From Rhizobium terricola (GTDB taxonomy: Bacteria > Pseudomonadota > Alphaproteobacteria > Rhizobiales > Rhizobiaceae), in the NCBI RefSeq assembly GCF_012927355.1, contig NZ_JABBGK010000001.1:1110649-1174648 (forward strand): DNA of 64,000 nucleotides. The letters run 5' to 3'. This document shows positions 31,477 to 40,382 of this stretch, one piece after another. Under the pieces are notes generated by a model. The model was given only the letters and a program-made list of their open reading frames with translations. It did no database searches and was not told where the DNA came from. The position numbers were made by a program, and so were the translations under genes. The number at the start of each line of letters is the position of its first letter. The first letter of the stretch is position 1.

Positions 31477-31926
31477 ATGGCATCCTTCTTGTGGGCACTG
31501 CTCGGAATTGCAGCAGGCGCGGCGATCGCCATCCAGGCACCGATCAACACGCTGCTCGCCCGCGGCCTCGGCCTGCCGGTCGCCGCCGCCTGCATTTCCT
31601 TCCTCGCCGGCGCAGTCATCCTGGCGCTCGTCTCTGTCGTCATGGCACGCGCCGAAGGCCGGATGCCGAGTTTCGCGACACCGGCGCCCTGGCTCTACGT
31701 CGCCGGCGGCGCGCTCGGCACGCTCTATGTCACGACCGCCATCCTGCTGACCCCGCGCATCGGCGCGGCGGCCGTCATGGCGTTTGCCGTGACCGGCCAG
31801 CTGATGGCCGGGCTCCTGATCGACCGCGTCGGCTTTCTCGGCGTCGCCGTGCGCGAACTGAGCCTCGGGCGGATCGCCGGCGCGATTCTCCTCATCAGCG
31901 GCGCTGTCATGATCCGGGTGCTCTGA
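31477..31926 (+). CDS. DMT-superfamily DUF606 (YdcZ-like) protein
   Basis: A 149-residue membrane protein of about five helices, matching the half-size DUF606/EamA-like transporters: [24 protein letters not shown] at the start, [16 protein letters not shown] in the middle and [16 protein letters not shown] at the end. I choose the ATG at 31477, eight bases after AGGGAC, over two ATGs just upstream. It ends 4 bp before queA and may be co-transcribed with it. Substrate unknown. Confidence 0.82.
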   Translation: MASFLWALLGIAAGAAIAIQAPINTLLARGLGLPVAAACISFLAGAVILALVSVVMARAEGRMPSFATPAPWLYVAGGALGTLYVTTAILLTPRIGAAAVMAFAVTGQLMAGLLIDRVGFLGVAVRELSLGRIAGAILLISGAVMIRVL

Positions 31927-31930
31927 AGCC

Positions 31931-33016
31931 ATGCGTGTCGACCAGTTCGATTTCGACCTTCCCGACGAGAACATCGCGCTGCGGCCGGTGAGCCCGCGCG
32001 ATCATTCGCGTCTGCTCGTCGTCCGACCGGTCGGGGACCCGCAGTTCGAGCACCGTCACGTCTACGATCTTGCTTCTTTCCTGCGGCCGGGTGACGCCCT
32101 GGTGTTCAACGACACCAAGGTCATTCCCGCCCAGCTCGAGGGCGTGCGCCTGCGCGACGGTGCCGAGCGGACGCCGGTCTCGGCGACGTTGCACATGCGA
32201 GCCGACGCGAGCCGCTGGAAAGCGTTTGCCCGACCTGGCAAGCGCATCAAGGTCGGCGACCGGATCGAGTTCGGGCATTCGGGTAATGCCTGCCTGCTCG
32301 GGACGCTCGGGGCACTGGTCGAGAACAAGGGCGATGCCGGCGAAGTCACGCTGCGCTTCGACTTTTCCGGTGCGGCCCTCGACGAGGCGATCGCCACGGT
32401 CGGCCATATCCCGCTGCCGCCCTATATCGCCTCCAAGCGCGACGAGGACGAGAAGGACCGGTCCGACTACCAGACCATGTATGCACGAGAAGAGGGAGCG
32501 GTCGCCGCCCCGACCGCCGGGCTGCATTTCACCCCCGAGCTCTTCGCCCGGCTCGACGCAGCCGGTATCGAACGTCATTTCGTCACCCTGCATGTGGGCG
32601 CCGGCACCTTCCTGCCGGTCAAGGCGGAAGACACTGCCGACCACAAGATGCACCACGAGATCGGTCATGTCTCGGCCGCAACGGCCGCCGCGCTCAGCGC
32701 GGTCAGGGCGCGGGGCGGGCGCATTGTCTCGGTCGGCACGACATCGCTGCGCCTGCTCGAAAGTGCCGCCTCGGAGACGGGGGAAATCCTCGCCTGGTCG
32801 GGCGCCACCGACATCTTCATCACCCCCGGGTACCGCTTCAAGGCGGTCGACGTGTTGATGACCAATTTCCACCTGCCGAAATCGACGCTCTTCATGCTGG
32901 TGTCGGCCTTTGCCGGCCTCGACACCATGCGCGCGGCCTATCAGCATGCGATCGCCGACGGCTATCGTTTCTATTCCTATGGCGATTCCAGCCTGTTGTT
33001 CCGGAAAGACATCTGA
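31931..33016 (+). CDS. queA: S-adenosylmethionine:tRNA ribosyltransferase-isomerase
   Basis: Transfers and isomerises the ribosyl group of SAM onto preQ1-modified tRNA to make epoxyqueuosine. The 361-residue product begins [19 protein letters not shown] and has the family blocks [37 protein letters not shown] and the end [17 protein letters not shown]. tgt follows after 4 bp, so the two queuosine steps are encoded as one unit. Confidence 0.96.
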   Translation: MRVDQFDFDLPDENIALRPVSPRDHSRLLVVRPVGDPQFEHRHVYDLASFLRPGDALVFNDTKVIPAQLEGVRLRDGAERTPVSATLHMRADASRWKAFARPGKRIKVGDRIEFGHSGNACLLGTLGALVENKGDAGEVTLRFDFSGAALDEAIATVGHIPLPPYIASKRDEDEKDRSDYQTMYAREEGAVAAPTAGLHFTPELFARLDAAGIERHFVTLHVGAGTFLPVKAEDTADHKMHHEIGHVSAATAAALSAVRARGGRIVSVGTTSLRLLESAASETGEILAWSGATDIFITPGYRFKAVDVLMTNFHLPKSTLFMLVSAFAGLDTMRAAYQHAIADGYRFYSYGDSSLLFRKDI

Positions 33017-33020
33017 ACCG

Positions 33021-34151
33021 ATGCACGACACGTTCCAGTTCACCCTAAAAGCCACGTCCGGCAAGGCCCGCCTCGGCGAGATTTCGATGCCGCGCGGCGT
33101 GATCCGAACCCCGGCCTTCATGCCGGTCGGCACGGTCGGCACGGTCAAGGCGATGTATCTCGACCAGGTCAGGGAAGGGGGCGCCGACATCATCCTCGGC
33201 AACACCTACCATCTGATGCTCCGTCCGGGTCCCGAGCGCGTTGCCCGCCTCGGCGGCCTGCACGAACTCATCCGCTGGCCGCATCCGATCCTGACCGACA
33301 GCGGCGGTTTCCAGGTCATGTCACTTTCCGGCCTTCGCAAGCTCGACGAGCAGGGAGTCACGTTCAAGAGCCATGTGGACGGCTCGCTGCACCACATGTC
33401 GCCGGAACGCTCGATCGAGATCCAGGGGCTGCTCGACTCGGACATCCAAATGCAGCTCGACGAATGCGTGGCGCTTCCGGCAGAAGCCAAGGAAATCGAG
33501 CGGGCGATGGAAATGTCACTGCGCTGGGCCGAGCGCTGCCGCGTCGCCTTCGGCGAGCAGCCCGGCAAGGCAATGTTCGGCATCGTCCAGGGGGGCGACA
33601 TACCCGACCTGCGCATCCGTTCCGCAGAAGGGCTGAAGCAGCTGGACCTCAAGGGTTATGCGGTGGGCGGGCTCGCCGTCGGCGAACCGCAGGAGGTCAT
33701 GCTGAAGATGCTGGGCGTCACGCTGCCGGTGCTTCCGACCGAAAAGCCGCGCTATCTGATGGGCGTCGGCACGCCGGACGACATTTTGAAGTCCGTCGCC
33801 GAGGGCATCGACATGTTCGACTGCGTGATGCCGACCCGCTCCGGCCGACATGGCCTGGCCTTCACCCGCCGCGGCAAGGTCAACATCCGTAACGCCCGCC
33901 ACGCCGAAGACATGCGGCCGCTCGACGAGCAGTCGAACTGCCCCGCGAGCCGCGAATATTCCCGCGCCTACCTGCACCACCTCGTCCGGTCGAACGAGGC
34001 ACTCGGCGGCATGCTCCTGTCGTGGAACAACCTCTCCTACTATCAGGAACTCATGCAGGGCATCCGCAAGTCGATCGAGGAAGGCCGCTTCGAGGACTTC
34101 AAGGCGGAAACCATGGAAATGTGGGCGCGCGGCGACATCGATCCCGTGTGA
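33021..34151 (+). CDS. tgt: tRNA-guanine transglycosylase
   Basis: Exchanges guanine-34 for preQ1 in tRNAs with GUN anticodons. The 376-residue product has the first catalytic Asp in [12 protein letters not shown], the nucleophile region [13 protein letters not shown] and the base-recognition GGLAVGE. Oddity: the zinc motif, CxCxxC in the well-studied enzymes, reads S-N-C-P-A-S before [11 protein letters not shown], so two of three cysteines are serine while the later His is kept. I believe rhizobial homologues may share this. The ATG at 33021 gives the family start; longer in-frame starts run back into queA. Confidence 0.95.
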   Translation: MHDTFQFTLKATSGKARLGEISMPRGVIRTPAFMPVGTVGTVKAMYLDQVREGGADIILGNTYHLMLRPGPERVARLGGLHELIRWPHPILTDSGGFQVMSLSGLRKLDEQGVTFKSHVDGSLHHMSPERSIEIQGLLDSDIQMQLDECVALPAEAKEIERAMEMSLRWAERCRVAFGEQPGKAMFGIVQGGDIPDLRIRSAEGLKQLDLKGYAVGGLAVGEPQEVMLKMLGVTLPVLPTEKPRYLMGVGTPDDILKSVAEGIDMFDCVMPTRSGRHGLAFTRRGKVNIRNARHAEDMRPLDEQSNCPASREYSRAYLHHLVRSNEALGGMLLSWNNLSYYQELMQGIRKSIEEGRFEDFKAETMEMWARGDIDPV

Positions 34152-34179
34152 GGATCCGGCCACGCGCCCGGGTGGCGCG

Positions 34180-34794
34180 TCAGCCGACTTGGCGCGCCAG
34201 AAACTCTGCGGCGATCTGGGCGCCCTCGGCGGAAATGGTATGGCCGAGGCCAGGCAGCATGTGCTGTTCCACGACCAAACCGGCATCCTCCAGCGCGATT
34301 GATGCCTTTGCCGTCTCTGCAGCGTCAACGACCGTATCGGCCTCGCCATGCACCAGGAGCAGCGCGGTCGAGGCATGGGGTGCATAGGGCAGGGGCGAGG
34401 CGAGGCGGCCCGAAAAGCCGACGATCGCGCCGACCGGCCAGCGGCCGGAGACCAGCGCGTCGAGCGCCATGATCGTCCCTTGAGAGAACCCGACGAAAAC
34501 GACCCGGTCGAGCCGGTCGGCAAAGCCATGCCCGGCGACGAGTTCGCTGATGACGCGGTCGAATTCAGGACGCGCCGCCACGATCCGTTCAGGTCGGTTT
34601 TCCTCGGTTACGCCGGCAATGCTGAACCATTGATGGTCCATGCCATAAGGGAAGGGGAAGGGCGCATCGGGGGCGGCAAAGACCGTGCCGGGCAGGGCTT
34701 CGCGCCAGAGGTCGGAGAGCGGCAGCAGGTCGGCCCCGCTGCTGCCCACGCCATGCATAAAGATGACGAGACGTGTGGCTTCGGCCATTGTCAT
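34180..34794 (-). CDS. Alpha/beta hydrolase, carboxylesterase/phospholipase family
   Basis: A 204-residue cytosolic serine hydrolase of the phospholipase/carboxylesterase type. Seen are LVIFMHGVGSSGADLL (oxyanion region), the nucleophile elbow GFSQGTIMAL, an acid in HGEADTVVD and the catalytic His in GLGHTIS. Its start overlaps the stop of the upstream glutathione-transferase-like gene (ATGA at 34791-34794), so the pair is co-translated. Natural substrate unknown. Confidence 0.87.
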   Translation of the reverse strand: MTMAEATRLVIFMHGVGSSGADLLPLSDLWREALPGTVFAAPDAPFPFPYGMDHQWFSIAGVTEENRPERIVAARPEFDRVISELVAGHGFADRLDRVVFVGFSQGTIMALDALVSGRWPVGAIVGFSGRLASPLPYAPHASTALLLVHGEADTVVDAAETAKASIALEDAGLVVEQHMLPGLGHTISAEGAQIAAEFLARQVG

Positions 34795-35768
34795 GCCCTC
34801 TTCAGTTCGACGGGGAAGAGGCCCGGCAGATCCGGCCCGACGGGCACGATGCGGGTCGGGTTCAACGCCTTGATCGAATAATAGCCGTGCTTGATGTGCG
34901 GAATGCTGACCGTCTCGCGAACGCCCGGCAGGTCAAGGATGCGCAGCATGTAGCGCGAGAGCGCGGCATAATCGGCGAGGCGGCGCAGGTTGCACTTGAA
35001 CAGCCCGTGATAGGCCGCATCGAACCGGACCAGCGTGACGAAGAGCCGGATGTCCGCCTCGGTCAGGTGGTCGCCACTCAGGTAGTTCCGGCCGTCGGAA
35101 AGCCGCGCCTCGAGCGTGTCGAGCATCCGGAACACGTCACCGAACGCTTCCTCGTAGGCGACCTGTGTCGTGGCGAAACCGGCGCGGTAGACACCGTTGT
35201 TGAGCGCCGGATAGATCTCGGCATTCAGCGCCTCGATCTCGTCGCGCAGCGCCTCGGGATAGAGGTCGATGTCGTTCCTGGCGAGGTTGCCGAAGCCCGA
35301 GTTCATCATGCGTAGAATGTCGGCAGACTCGTTGTTGACCATGGTACCGGTCTTCTTGTCCCACAGCACGGGAACCGTCGCCCGGCCGGTATAGGTCGGG
35401 TCGGCCTTGGTATAGATCTCGTGCAGGTAGGACGCGCCGTTGACGGAATCGCGATCGGCGCCGGGGAAATCGCCGAAGCTCCAGCCGAAATCGGTCAGCG
35501 CAGGTTCGACCACGGAGACCGAGATCACGTCCTCCAACCCCTTCAGCTTTCGGCCGATCAGGGTGCGCGACGCCCAGGGGCAGATCAGCGCCACGTAGAG
35601 GTGATAGCGTCCCGGTTCGGCCTTGTAGCCCGCCGCTCCGGTCGGGCCGGCCTCTCCGTCGACGGTCACCCAGTTGCGGAAACCGGAGGTCTGGCGGACG
35701 AAACCGCCCTTGGCGTCGGTCGCCTGCACCGGCTGCCAGTCGGCAGTCCATTTTCCATTGACGAGCAT
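34791..35768 (-). CDS. Glutathionyl-hydroquinone reductase-like GST (Xi class)
   Basis: A 325-residue glutathione transferase family protein. The active cysteine lies in CPWASRTLIGRKLKGL, and family blocks SVVEPALTDFGWSF, TVPVLWDKKTGTMVNNESADILRM and YRAGFATTQVAYEEA are all present; this pattern is that of the YqjG/ECM4/PcpF group, which reduces glutathionyl-hydroquinones. It is first in a two-gene unit with the esterase-like hydrolase. Confidence 0.92.
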   Translation of the reverse strand: MLVNGKWTADWQPVQATDAKGGFVRQTSGFRNWVTVDGEAGPTGAAGYKAEPGRYHLYVALICPWASRTLIGRKLKGLEDVISVSVVEPALTDFGWSFGDFPGADRDSVNGASYLHEIYTKADPTYTGRATVPVLWDKKTGTMVNNESADILRMMNSGFGNLARNDIDLYPEALRDEIEALNAEIYPALNNGVYRAGFATTQVAYEEAFGDVFRMLDTLEARLSDGRNYLSGDHLTEADIRLFVTLVRFDAAYHGLFKCNLRRLADYAALSRYMLRILDLPGVRETVSIPHIKHGYYSIKALNPTRIVPVGPDLPGLFPVELKRA

Positions 35769-36016
35769 GTCCTGGCCTTTCCAAATCTGATGGCCAACCC
35801 ATAGATCAACGCGCCGGTTTGCGAAATCCCGCAGGACGCTTACAAATCGTCATCAATTTGCGAACAATCGCGACTAGATCGTCAACGGGGCGACGGGTCG
35901 AAACGTTTTCGATTCTGACACGCCGGCACCCAATCCGACTTGTCCGACAACCAGCTTTGTGCGACGCAAGAAACGTTCACCGATTGCCGTCTCCCAGTTT
36001 TCAACGGTTCCCCGAT

Positions 36017-37174
36017 ATGCCCATCCTCGCGCCTCCGGCGCTGATTTTCTTCTGCAATTCGATCCTGTTCATTTCGCTTTTCACGCGGCTTCCTGCCATC
36101 CAGACCGCGATGCAGGTCAACAAGGCGACGCTTGGTCTCGCCTTGCTCGGCGGTGCGCTCGGAACGGTGCTGGCGCTTCCCGTCGCCGGCAAGGTCAACA
36201 ACTGGCTGTCGCCGCGGCGAACGGCGGCCTTCAGCCTGATCATCCTTGCGCTCGTCACGCCGCTGCTCTCCGTGGTGCCCTATATCGGGTTCGTCGGCGG
36301 CTTCATCTTCTTCGCGTTCATCCGCACCATGCTCGAGGTCGCGCAGAACATGATCTCGACGGGGATCGAGCAATCGACCGGCGTCAAGGTGCTGTCGCGC
36401 AGCCATGGCTTCTGGTCGGTCGGCCTGTTGTTCGGCACAGTGACGTCCGGATGGGTTGCCGGGCAGGGGGCGACGCCCTTCCAGCACCTGTGCGGAGTCG
36501 GATTCTTCGTCATCGTGTCTGCTCTGGTCGTACTGCGGATCACGCCCGACGTCGCGAACGACAGCCTAGACTTGTCGGCGGCCCGCGCGCAGATCTTCGT
36601 CCGGCCGACACGCGCCATTCTGCTCGTCGCGCTGATGCTCTTCGGCCTCGCCATCATAGAGGGTGCGATCTATGACTGGGGCATTTTCCTGATCCGTGAG
36701 CGGATCACAACCGATCCGGCGCGGGCAGGGCTGCTGTTTGCCTTTTTCACCATCGGAATGGGCATCACCCGGCTGATCGGCGACTGGCTGCGCGAGCTCT
36801 TTCGACCGTCATTGCTGTTGCGGGCCTCGGCCCTTGCCGTGGCAGCCGGCCTCGCGCTGATCCTCAATTTCGAGCAGCAATGGGTCGCAGCGATCGCGCT
36901 CGCGCTGATCGGCAGCGGGGTTGCCTTCAACTATCCGCTGGCCGTGTCGACGGTCGTGTCCATGCGCAGCACCAACACGCCGGCCGAGAACCTCGCCGCA
37001 CTGTCCCTGGTGATGCTTGTCGCGACGATCGGCATCCCGCCGCTGCTTGGCACCATCGCGGAGTTCCACGGGATTGCCGCAAGCTTTGTCGTCATCCTGC
37101 CGTTCACCGCACTGGCTTTCGCCATGGCGCCGGTGTCAGAGGGCAGCGGCCTGGTCGGCACCAAGCAAGACTAG
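36017..37174 (+). CDS. MFS transporter
   Basis: A 385-residue protein with about 12 membrane helices, of the major facilitator superfamily. It opens with MPILAPPALIFFCNSILF and shows the loop-2/3-like segment ALPVAGKVNNWLSPRRT. It resembles the YbjJ-type putative sugar or drug carriers. The frame is open much further upstream, but the extra 66 codons are Arg-rich and not membrane-like, so 36017 is preferred, although no good ribosome site is seen. The 248 bp upstream (35769-36016) hold no recognisable gene. Confidence 0.82.
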   Translation: MPILAPPALIFFCNSILFISLFTRLPAIQTAMQVNKATLGLALLGGALGTVLALPVAGKVNNWLSPRRTAAFSLIILALVTPLLSVVPYIGFVGGFIFFAFIRTMLEVAQNMISTGIEQSTGVKVLSRSHGFWSVGLLFGTVTSGWVAGQGATPFQHLCGVGFFVIVSALVVLRITPDVANDSLDLSAARAQIFVRPTRAILLVALMLFGLAIIEGAIYDWGIFLIRERITTDPARAGLLFAFFTIGMGITRLIGDWLRELFRPSLLLRASALAVAAGLALILNFEQQWVAAIALALIGSGVAFNYPLAVSTVVSMRSTNTPAENLAALSLVMLVATIGIPPLLGTIAEFHGIAASFVVILPFTALAFAMAPVSEGSGLVGTKQD

Positions 37175-37189
37175 CAGGAATACCTGGTC

Positions 37190-37429
37190 CTATGCGCCGA
37201 TATCGATCCGTGGTTGCGAGAGATTCTGCTCGGGAGGCGAGGGCAACTTGGGCAGAGCCATGGCCTCGAGTAGTGAATTGCAGATCGCATTGCGGAGTTG
37301 CTTCGACGTTCTGACCGTCATTTTCTTGTCGAGCCACTGGGCCGCCTGCATCAGACCGACGCCCTCGCGCAATACTATCTCTTCAGCTCGACGCAAGGCC
37401 CATACTTCAAGTTGTTCTCGCTCGTACAT
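37190..37429 (-). CDS. Hypothetical protein (79 residues)
   Basis: A leftward frame, convergent with the MFS gene, giving a mostly helical, charged protein (EQLEVWALRRAEEIVLREGVGL at the start, MQAAQWLDKKM in the middle) with a Pro-rich end. No family recognised and only a weak upstream purine stretch (GGCGGAAC). It is the only plausible gene in the 446 bp between the MFS gene and recX. Confidence 0.4.
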   Translation of the reverse strand: MYEREQLEVWALRRAEEIVLREGVGLMQAAQWLDKKMTVRTSKQLRNAICNSLLEAMALPKLPSPPEQNLSQPRIDIGA

Positions 37430-37620
37430 GAAATCAGTTCCGCCTTTACGCGGCTCATCCGCGTCGTCGATTCGCTTAAACAGAATATCAGAATGTATAA
37501 CTGTCGCTAAGCAGCACAGGTTACAAACGCGATCATATTTTCCCGCGGAAAGACTTTCCGGCCCGGGCGCCCGTACACGCCATTGGAAAGCCTGCCTTCA
37601 TTCATGGTAGGTGAAGACCG

Positions 37621-38226
37621 ATGACTCGCCGTCGAACCGAGGGCCACGACGCTTTGACCGAAGACGAACAGGACCTGCTGCCGGCCACCGACCAGCCGAC
37701 GCCGCGCATGCTGAGCTGGGTCAGGAACTCCGCCGCATACCGTCTGGCTCGCAAGATGATGAGCGAGCGGGAGCTCGGCGAGGCCATCGCGAAGAAGGCG
37801 CGCGAGAAGTTCGAGGACATCAGCGAGGCACAGATTGCCGCGCTTTCCGCTGCAGCCGTCGAGTTCGGCAAGCAGATGCGAGCGCTCGACGACGTGGCCT
37901 ATGCGGAGATCCGCACACGGTCGTCGGCGCGCAGCGGAAAGTCGAAGCGGGTGATCGCCCGGAAGCTGAAGGACAAGGGCATCGATCGCGAGATCATCGA
38001 CGGTGCGCTGGCCGAGACGGACGATTTCGTCGCGGCGCTGATCTTTGCCCGCAAGCGGGCTTTCGGACCGTTCCGACGCCTTGACGTCGCATTCGACGAG
38101 AAACGCCACGCCAAGGAGTTTTCCGCTTTCGCGCGCAACGGATTCAGCTTCGAGATCGGCCGCAAGGTGATGGAGATGGACCGGGAGACGGCCGAGGATC
38201 TGCTCAACGATCAGAGGCTCGTCTGA
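37621..38226 (+). CDS. recX: Regulatory protein RecX
   Basis: Modulator that binds RecA filaments and limits recombinase activity. The 201-residue product has the RecX helical repeats: AAYRLARKMMSERELGEAIAKKA, SKRVIARKLKDKGID and AKEFSAFARNGFSFEIGRKVM. recA is not in this window, so the gene is detached from its usual partner, as often in rhizobia. I saw no LexA box upstream. Confidence 0.88.
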   Translation: MTRRRTEGHDALTEDEQDLLPATDQPTPRMLSWVRNSAAYRLARKMMSERELGEAIAKKAREKFEDISEAQIAALSAAAVEFGKQMRALDDVAYAEIRTRSSARSGKSKRVIARKLKDKGIDREIIDGALAETDDFVAALIFARKRAFGPFRRLDVAFDEKRHAKEFSAFARNGFSFEIGRKVMEMDRETAEDLLNDQRLV

Positions 38227-38468
38227 TGTCGTGGGGGAGCGCTGTGCGGAGGCCGAACGCAGCCGCGACCCCACGCCCATGCGGCCATCCATTTATCGCA
38301 TAAGATAGATTATGGAACTAAAACATATACGGGAGGACCTGCGGATTCGCCGGTGCTCCCTGACGCTTTGTATTTCAAGCTTCCGATCAAGCGCGGACGG
38401 ATGGCGTTTCAGGCTCGATATTCAGTGGCATTCGAAGGAAGCCTGCTTGGGCGTCCCAAGTGTCCGGA

Positions 38469-38705
38469 TCAGAATGCGTGGAACGTCAGCGTTGTCAGCG
38501 TCCGGTCGACGTCCGGGATGTCGGAGAAGATTGCGTTGACGTACTTGCCGACGTCCTGGTCTTCCGGAACGTAGATCTTGGCGAGCAGATCGTATTCGCC
38601 GCTCGTGGAATAGAGCTCCGAAACCACTTCCTTTTCATAGATGCGGTCCGCGACCTCATAGGTCCGGCCAGGCCGGCAGCGTACCTGGATGAAAATGCAG
38701 TTCAT
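38469..38705 (-). CDS. Stand-alone Lrp/AsnC ligand-binding (RAM) domain protein
   Basis: A 78-residue protein equal to the C-terminal sensor domain of Lrp/AsnC regulators: IQVRCRPGRTYEVADRIYE, SELYSTSGEYDLLAKIYV and VDRTLTTLTFHAF. There is no helix-turn-helix, so it cannot act as a classic regulator alone; such proteins form oligomers that bind amino acids and may pair with full-length Lrp. The ribosome site AAGGAGAAG is strong. A perfect palindrome lies 26 bp upstream of the start. Confidence 0.9.
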   Translation of the reverse strand: MNCIFIQVRCRPGRTYEVADRIYEKEVVSELYSTSGEYDLLAKIYVPEDQDVGKYVNAIFSDIPDVDRTLTTLTFHAF

Positions 38706-38730
38706 GGCACTTCTCCTTGAATTTTATATA

Positions 38731-38752
38731 AAACAATGGCTTGCCATTGTTT
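38731..38752 (-). terminator. Perfect 10-bp-arm palindrome, likely terminator of the dacA-to-MBL run
   Basis: AAACAATGGC / GCCATTGTTT with a two-base centre. On the minus strand it is followed by TATATAAAA, it comes 18 bp after the MBL-protein stop, and it precedes the AsnC-domain gene. It fits a terminator, but an operator or promoter role for the AsnC-domain gene is also possible. Confidence 0.5.
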
Positions 38753-38770
38753 CCTGATGTTTTCTTCTAA

Positions 38771-39592
38771 CTAATTTCCGCCAACAACAACTTCGAACGA
38801 CAACTGGTCGTAAGCCGGCTCGACATACGGCGGCGTCTCGGCCATCACGGTCTCGTAGTCGAGCGGAATATGCATGTGCGTCAGGATCGCGTGGCGTGGC
38901 TTCAGCCGATCGATCCAGCCGAGCGCCTGCTCGAGCGAAAGATGGCTCGGATGATGCCGGTATTGCAAGGCGTCGATCACCAGTGTGTCGAGGCCGCCGA
39001 GCCGCGCAACGGTTTCCTCGGGAAAATTGCTGACGTCGCAGCAATAGGCGACATCGCCGATCCGGAGCCCCAAAGAGATGATGTCGCCGTGCTGCTGGAG
39101 CAGGGGCTGCAGGCGGATCGTACCGCCCTTCCCCGTCACCTCGACCGGACGCGTCAGATCCTCGATCACGATGGGCTGGACGATCGGCGGATAGTTGCTG
39201 CCTTGCGGCGTTTCGAGGCAATAGGCAAAACCCTGCCGGATGCGCGCCATGGTGGCCGGTTCCGCATGGATCGGGATCCGGTGCTTCTGCATGACGAAAT
39301 AGCCGCGCAGGTCATCGATCCCGTGCAGGTGGTCGGCATGGGCATGGGTATAGACGACGGCATCGACATGATCGACACGCGCCGCAATCATCTGCTCGCG
39401 AAAATCCGGTCCGGTATCAACCACGACGGTGGTCACACCGCCGCCAGGCGCGATCTGCTGCACGAGGAAGGATGCCCTGGTGCGGCGGTTGCGGGGATTG
39501 TTCGGATCGCAGTCGCCCCAGTCACCGTTGATGCGCGGCACGCCCGGGGACGATGCGCAGCCGAGGATGGTGAAGCGCTGCCGGTAGCTCAT
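38771..39592 (-). CDS. MBL-fold metallohydrolase, PhnP/phosphodiesterase type
   Basis: A 273-residue metallo-beta-lactamase-fold protein. It has the start FTILGCASSPGVPRINGDWG, the metal motif THAHADHLHGIDDLR, a later CDVSNFPEE and the final metal His region LTHMHIPLDYE. It resembles PhnP-like phosphodiesterases that act on cyclic phosphates. Its ATG overlaps the tatD stop by four bases, so it is the last gene of the tmk-holB-metG-tatD run. Confidence 0.88.
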   Translation of the reverse strand: MSYRQRFTILGCASSPGVPRINGDWGDCDPNNPRNRRTRASFLVQQIAPGGGVTTVVVDTGPDFREQMIAARVDHVDAVVYTHAHADHLHGIDDLRGYFVMQKHRIPIHAEPATMARIRQGFAYCLETPQGSNYPPIVQPIVIEDLTRPVEVTGKGGTIRLQPLLQQHGDIISLGLRIGDVAYCCDVSNFPEETVARLGGLDTLVIDALQYRHHPSHLSLEQALGWIDRLKPRHAILTHMHIPLDYETVMAETPPYVEPAYDQLSFEVVVGGN

Positions 39593-40377
39593 GCAGCAAG
39601 CCTCGGCATCTTGGAAAAGAGCCTGAATGCATTTTCGGTCGTGATGCGCGCCATCTCGTCGAAGCTGACCCCCATGGTCTCGGCCAGGACCTCGGCCGTG
39701 TTCACCACATAGGACGGCTCGTTGCGCTTCCCGCGCCAGCGCTTCGGCGCCAGGTAAGGCGCGTCGGTCTCGACGAGAAGCCGGTCGAGCGGCAGGCCCT
39801 TGGCGATGTCGCGCAGTTCGGTGGACTTCGGGAAGGTCAGGATGCCCGAGAAGGAGACATAACCGCCGAGTTCGACGCCGGTCTTTGCCAGCGCCTCGCC
39901 GGAAGAAAAACAATGCAGGATGAAGGGGAAGGGCCCCTTCCCTGTTTCTTCCGTCAGGATTGCCGCCATGTCCTCGTCGGCGCTGCGGCTGTGGATGACG
40001 AGCGGCAACTGGGTGCGCCGCGCCGCCTCGATGTGGCGGAGGAAGCCCGTCTTCTGGTCCTCGGGCGTCTGCGTGTCGTAGAAATAGTCGAGACCGGCCT
40101 CGCCGATCGCCACCACCTTGTCATGGGTCTCGGCCAGCCGAACAAGGTCGTCTGCGGTGACGTCCAGTTCCTCGTTGGCATTGTTCGGATGGGTACCGAC
40201 CGAGCAGAAGACCGAGGGATAACGCTCCGTCAGCCCGAGCAGCGTGTCGAGCTTTCGCACCCGCGTCGAGATCGTCACCATCTGAGAAACGCCCGCCTCA
40301 TGGGCTCGCGCGACCAGTTCGTCGCGCTCCGCGTCGAAGTCGGCGAAGTCGAGATGGCAATGGGTGTCGATCAGCAT
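39589..40377 (-). CDS. tatD: TatD-family metal-dependent hydrolase
   Basis: A 262-residue TIM-barrel deoxyribonuclease-like hydrolase. Metal ligands are visible in IDTHCHLDF at the start, GEAGLDYFY, VIHSRSADEDM, and the last Asp in LVETDAPYLAP. The ATG at 40377 starts MLIDTHCHL as in the family; a GTG nine bases upstream overlaps the metG stop and is an alternative. The position between metG and the MBL gene is conserved in alphaproteobacteria. Confidence 0.92.
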   Translation of the reverse strand: MLIDTHCHLDFADFDAERDELVARAHEAGVSQMVTISTRVRKLDTLLGLTERYPSVFCSVGTHPNNANEELDVTADDLVRLAETHDKVVAIGEAGLDYFYDTQTPEDQKTGFLRHIEAARRTQLPLVIHSRSADEDMAAILTEETGKGPFPFILHCFSSGEALAKTGVELGGYVSFSGILTFPKSTELRDIAKGLPLDRLLVETDAPYLAPKRWRGKRNEPSYVVNTAEVLAETMGVSFDEMARITTENAFRLFSKMPRLAA

Positions 40378-40382
40378 GCCGG

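Noticed and set aside
38312..38574. Small plus-strand frames upstream of the AsnC-domain gene
   Set aside because: No ribosome site, overlap the AsnC-domain gene and look like random peptides.
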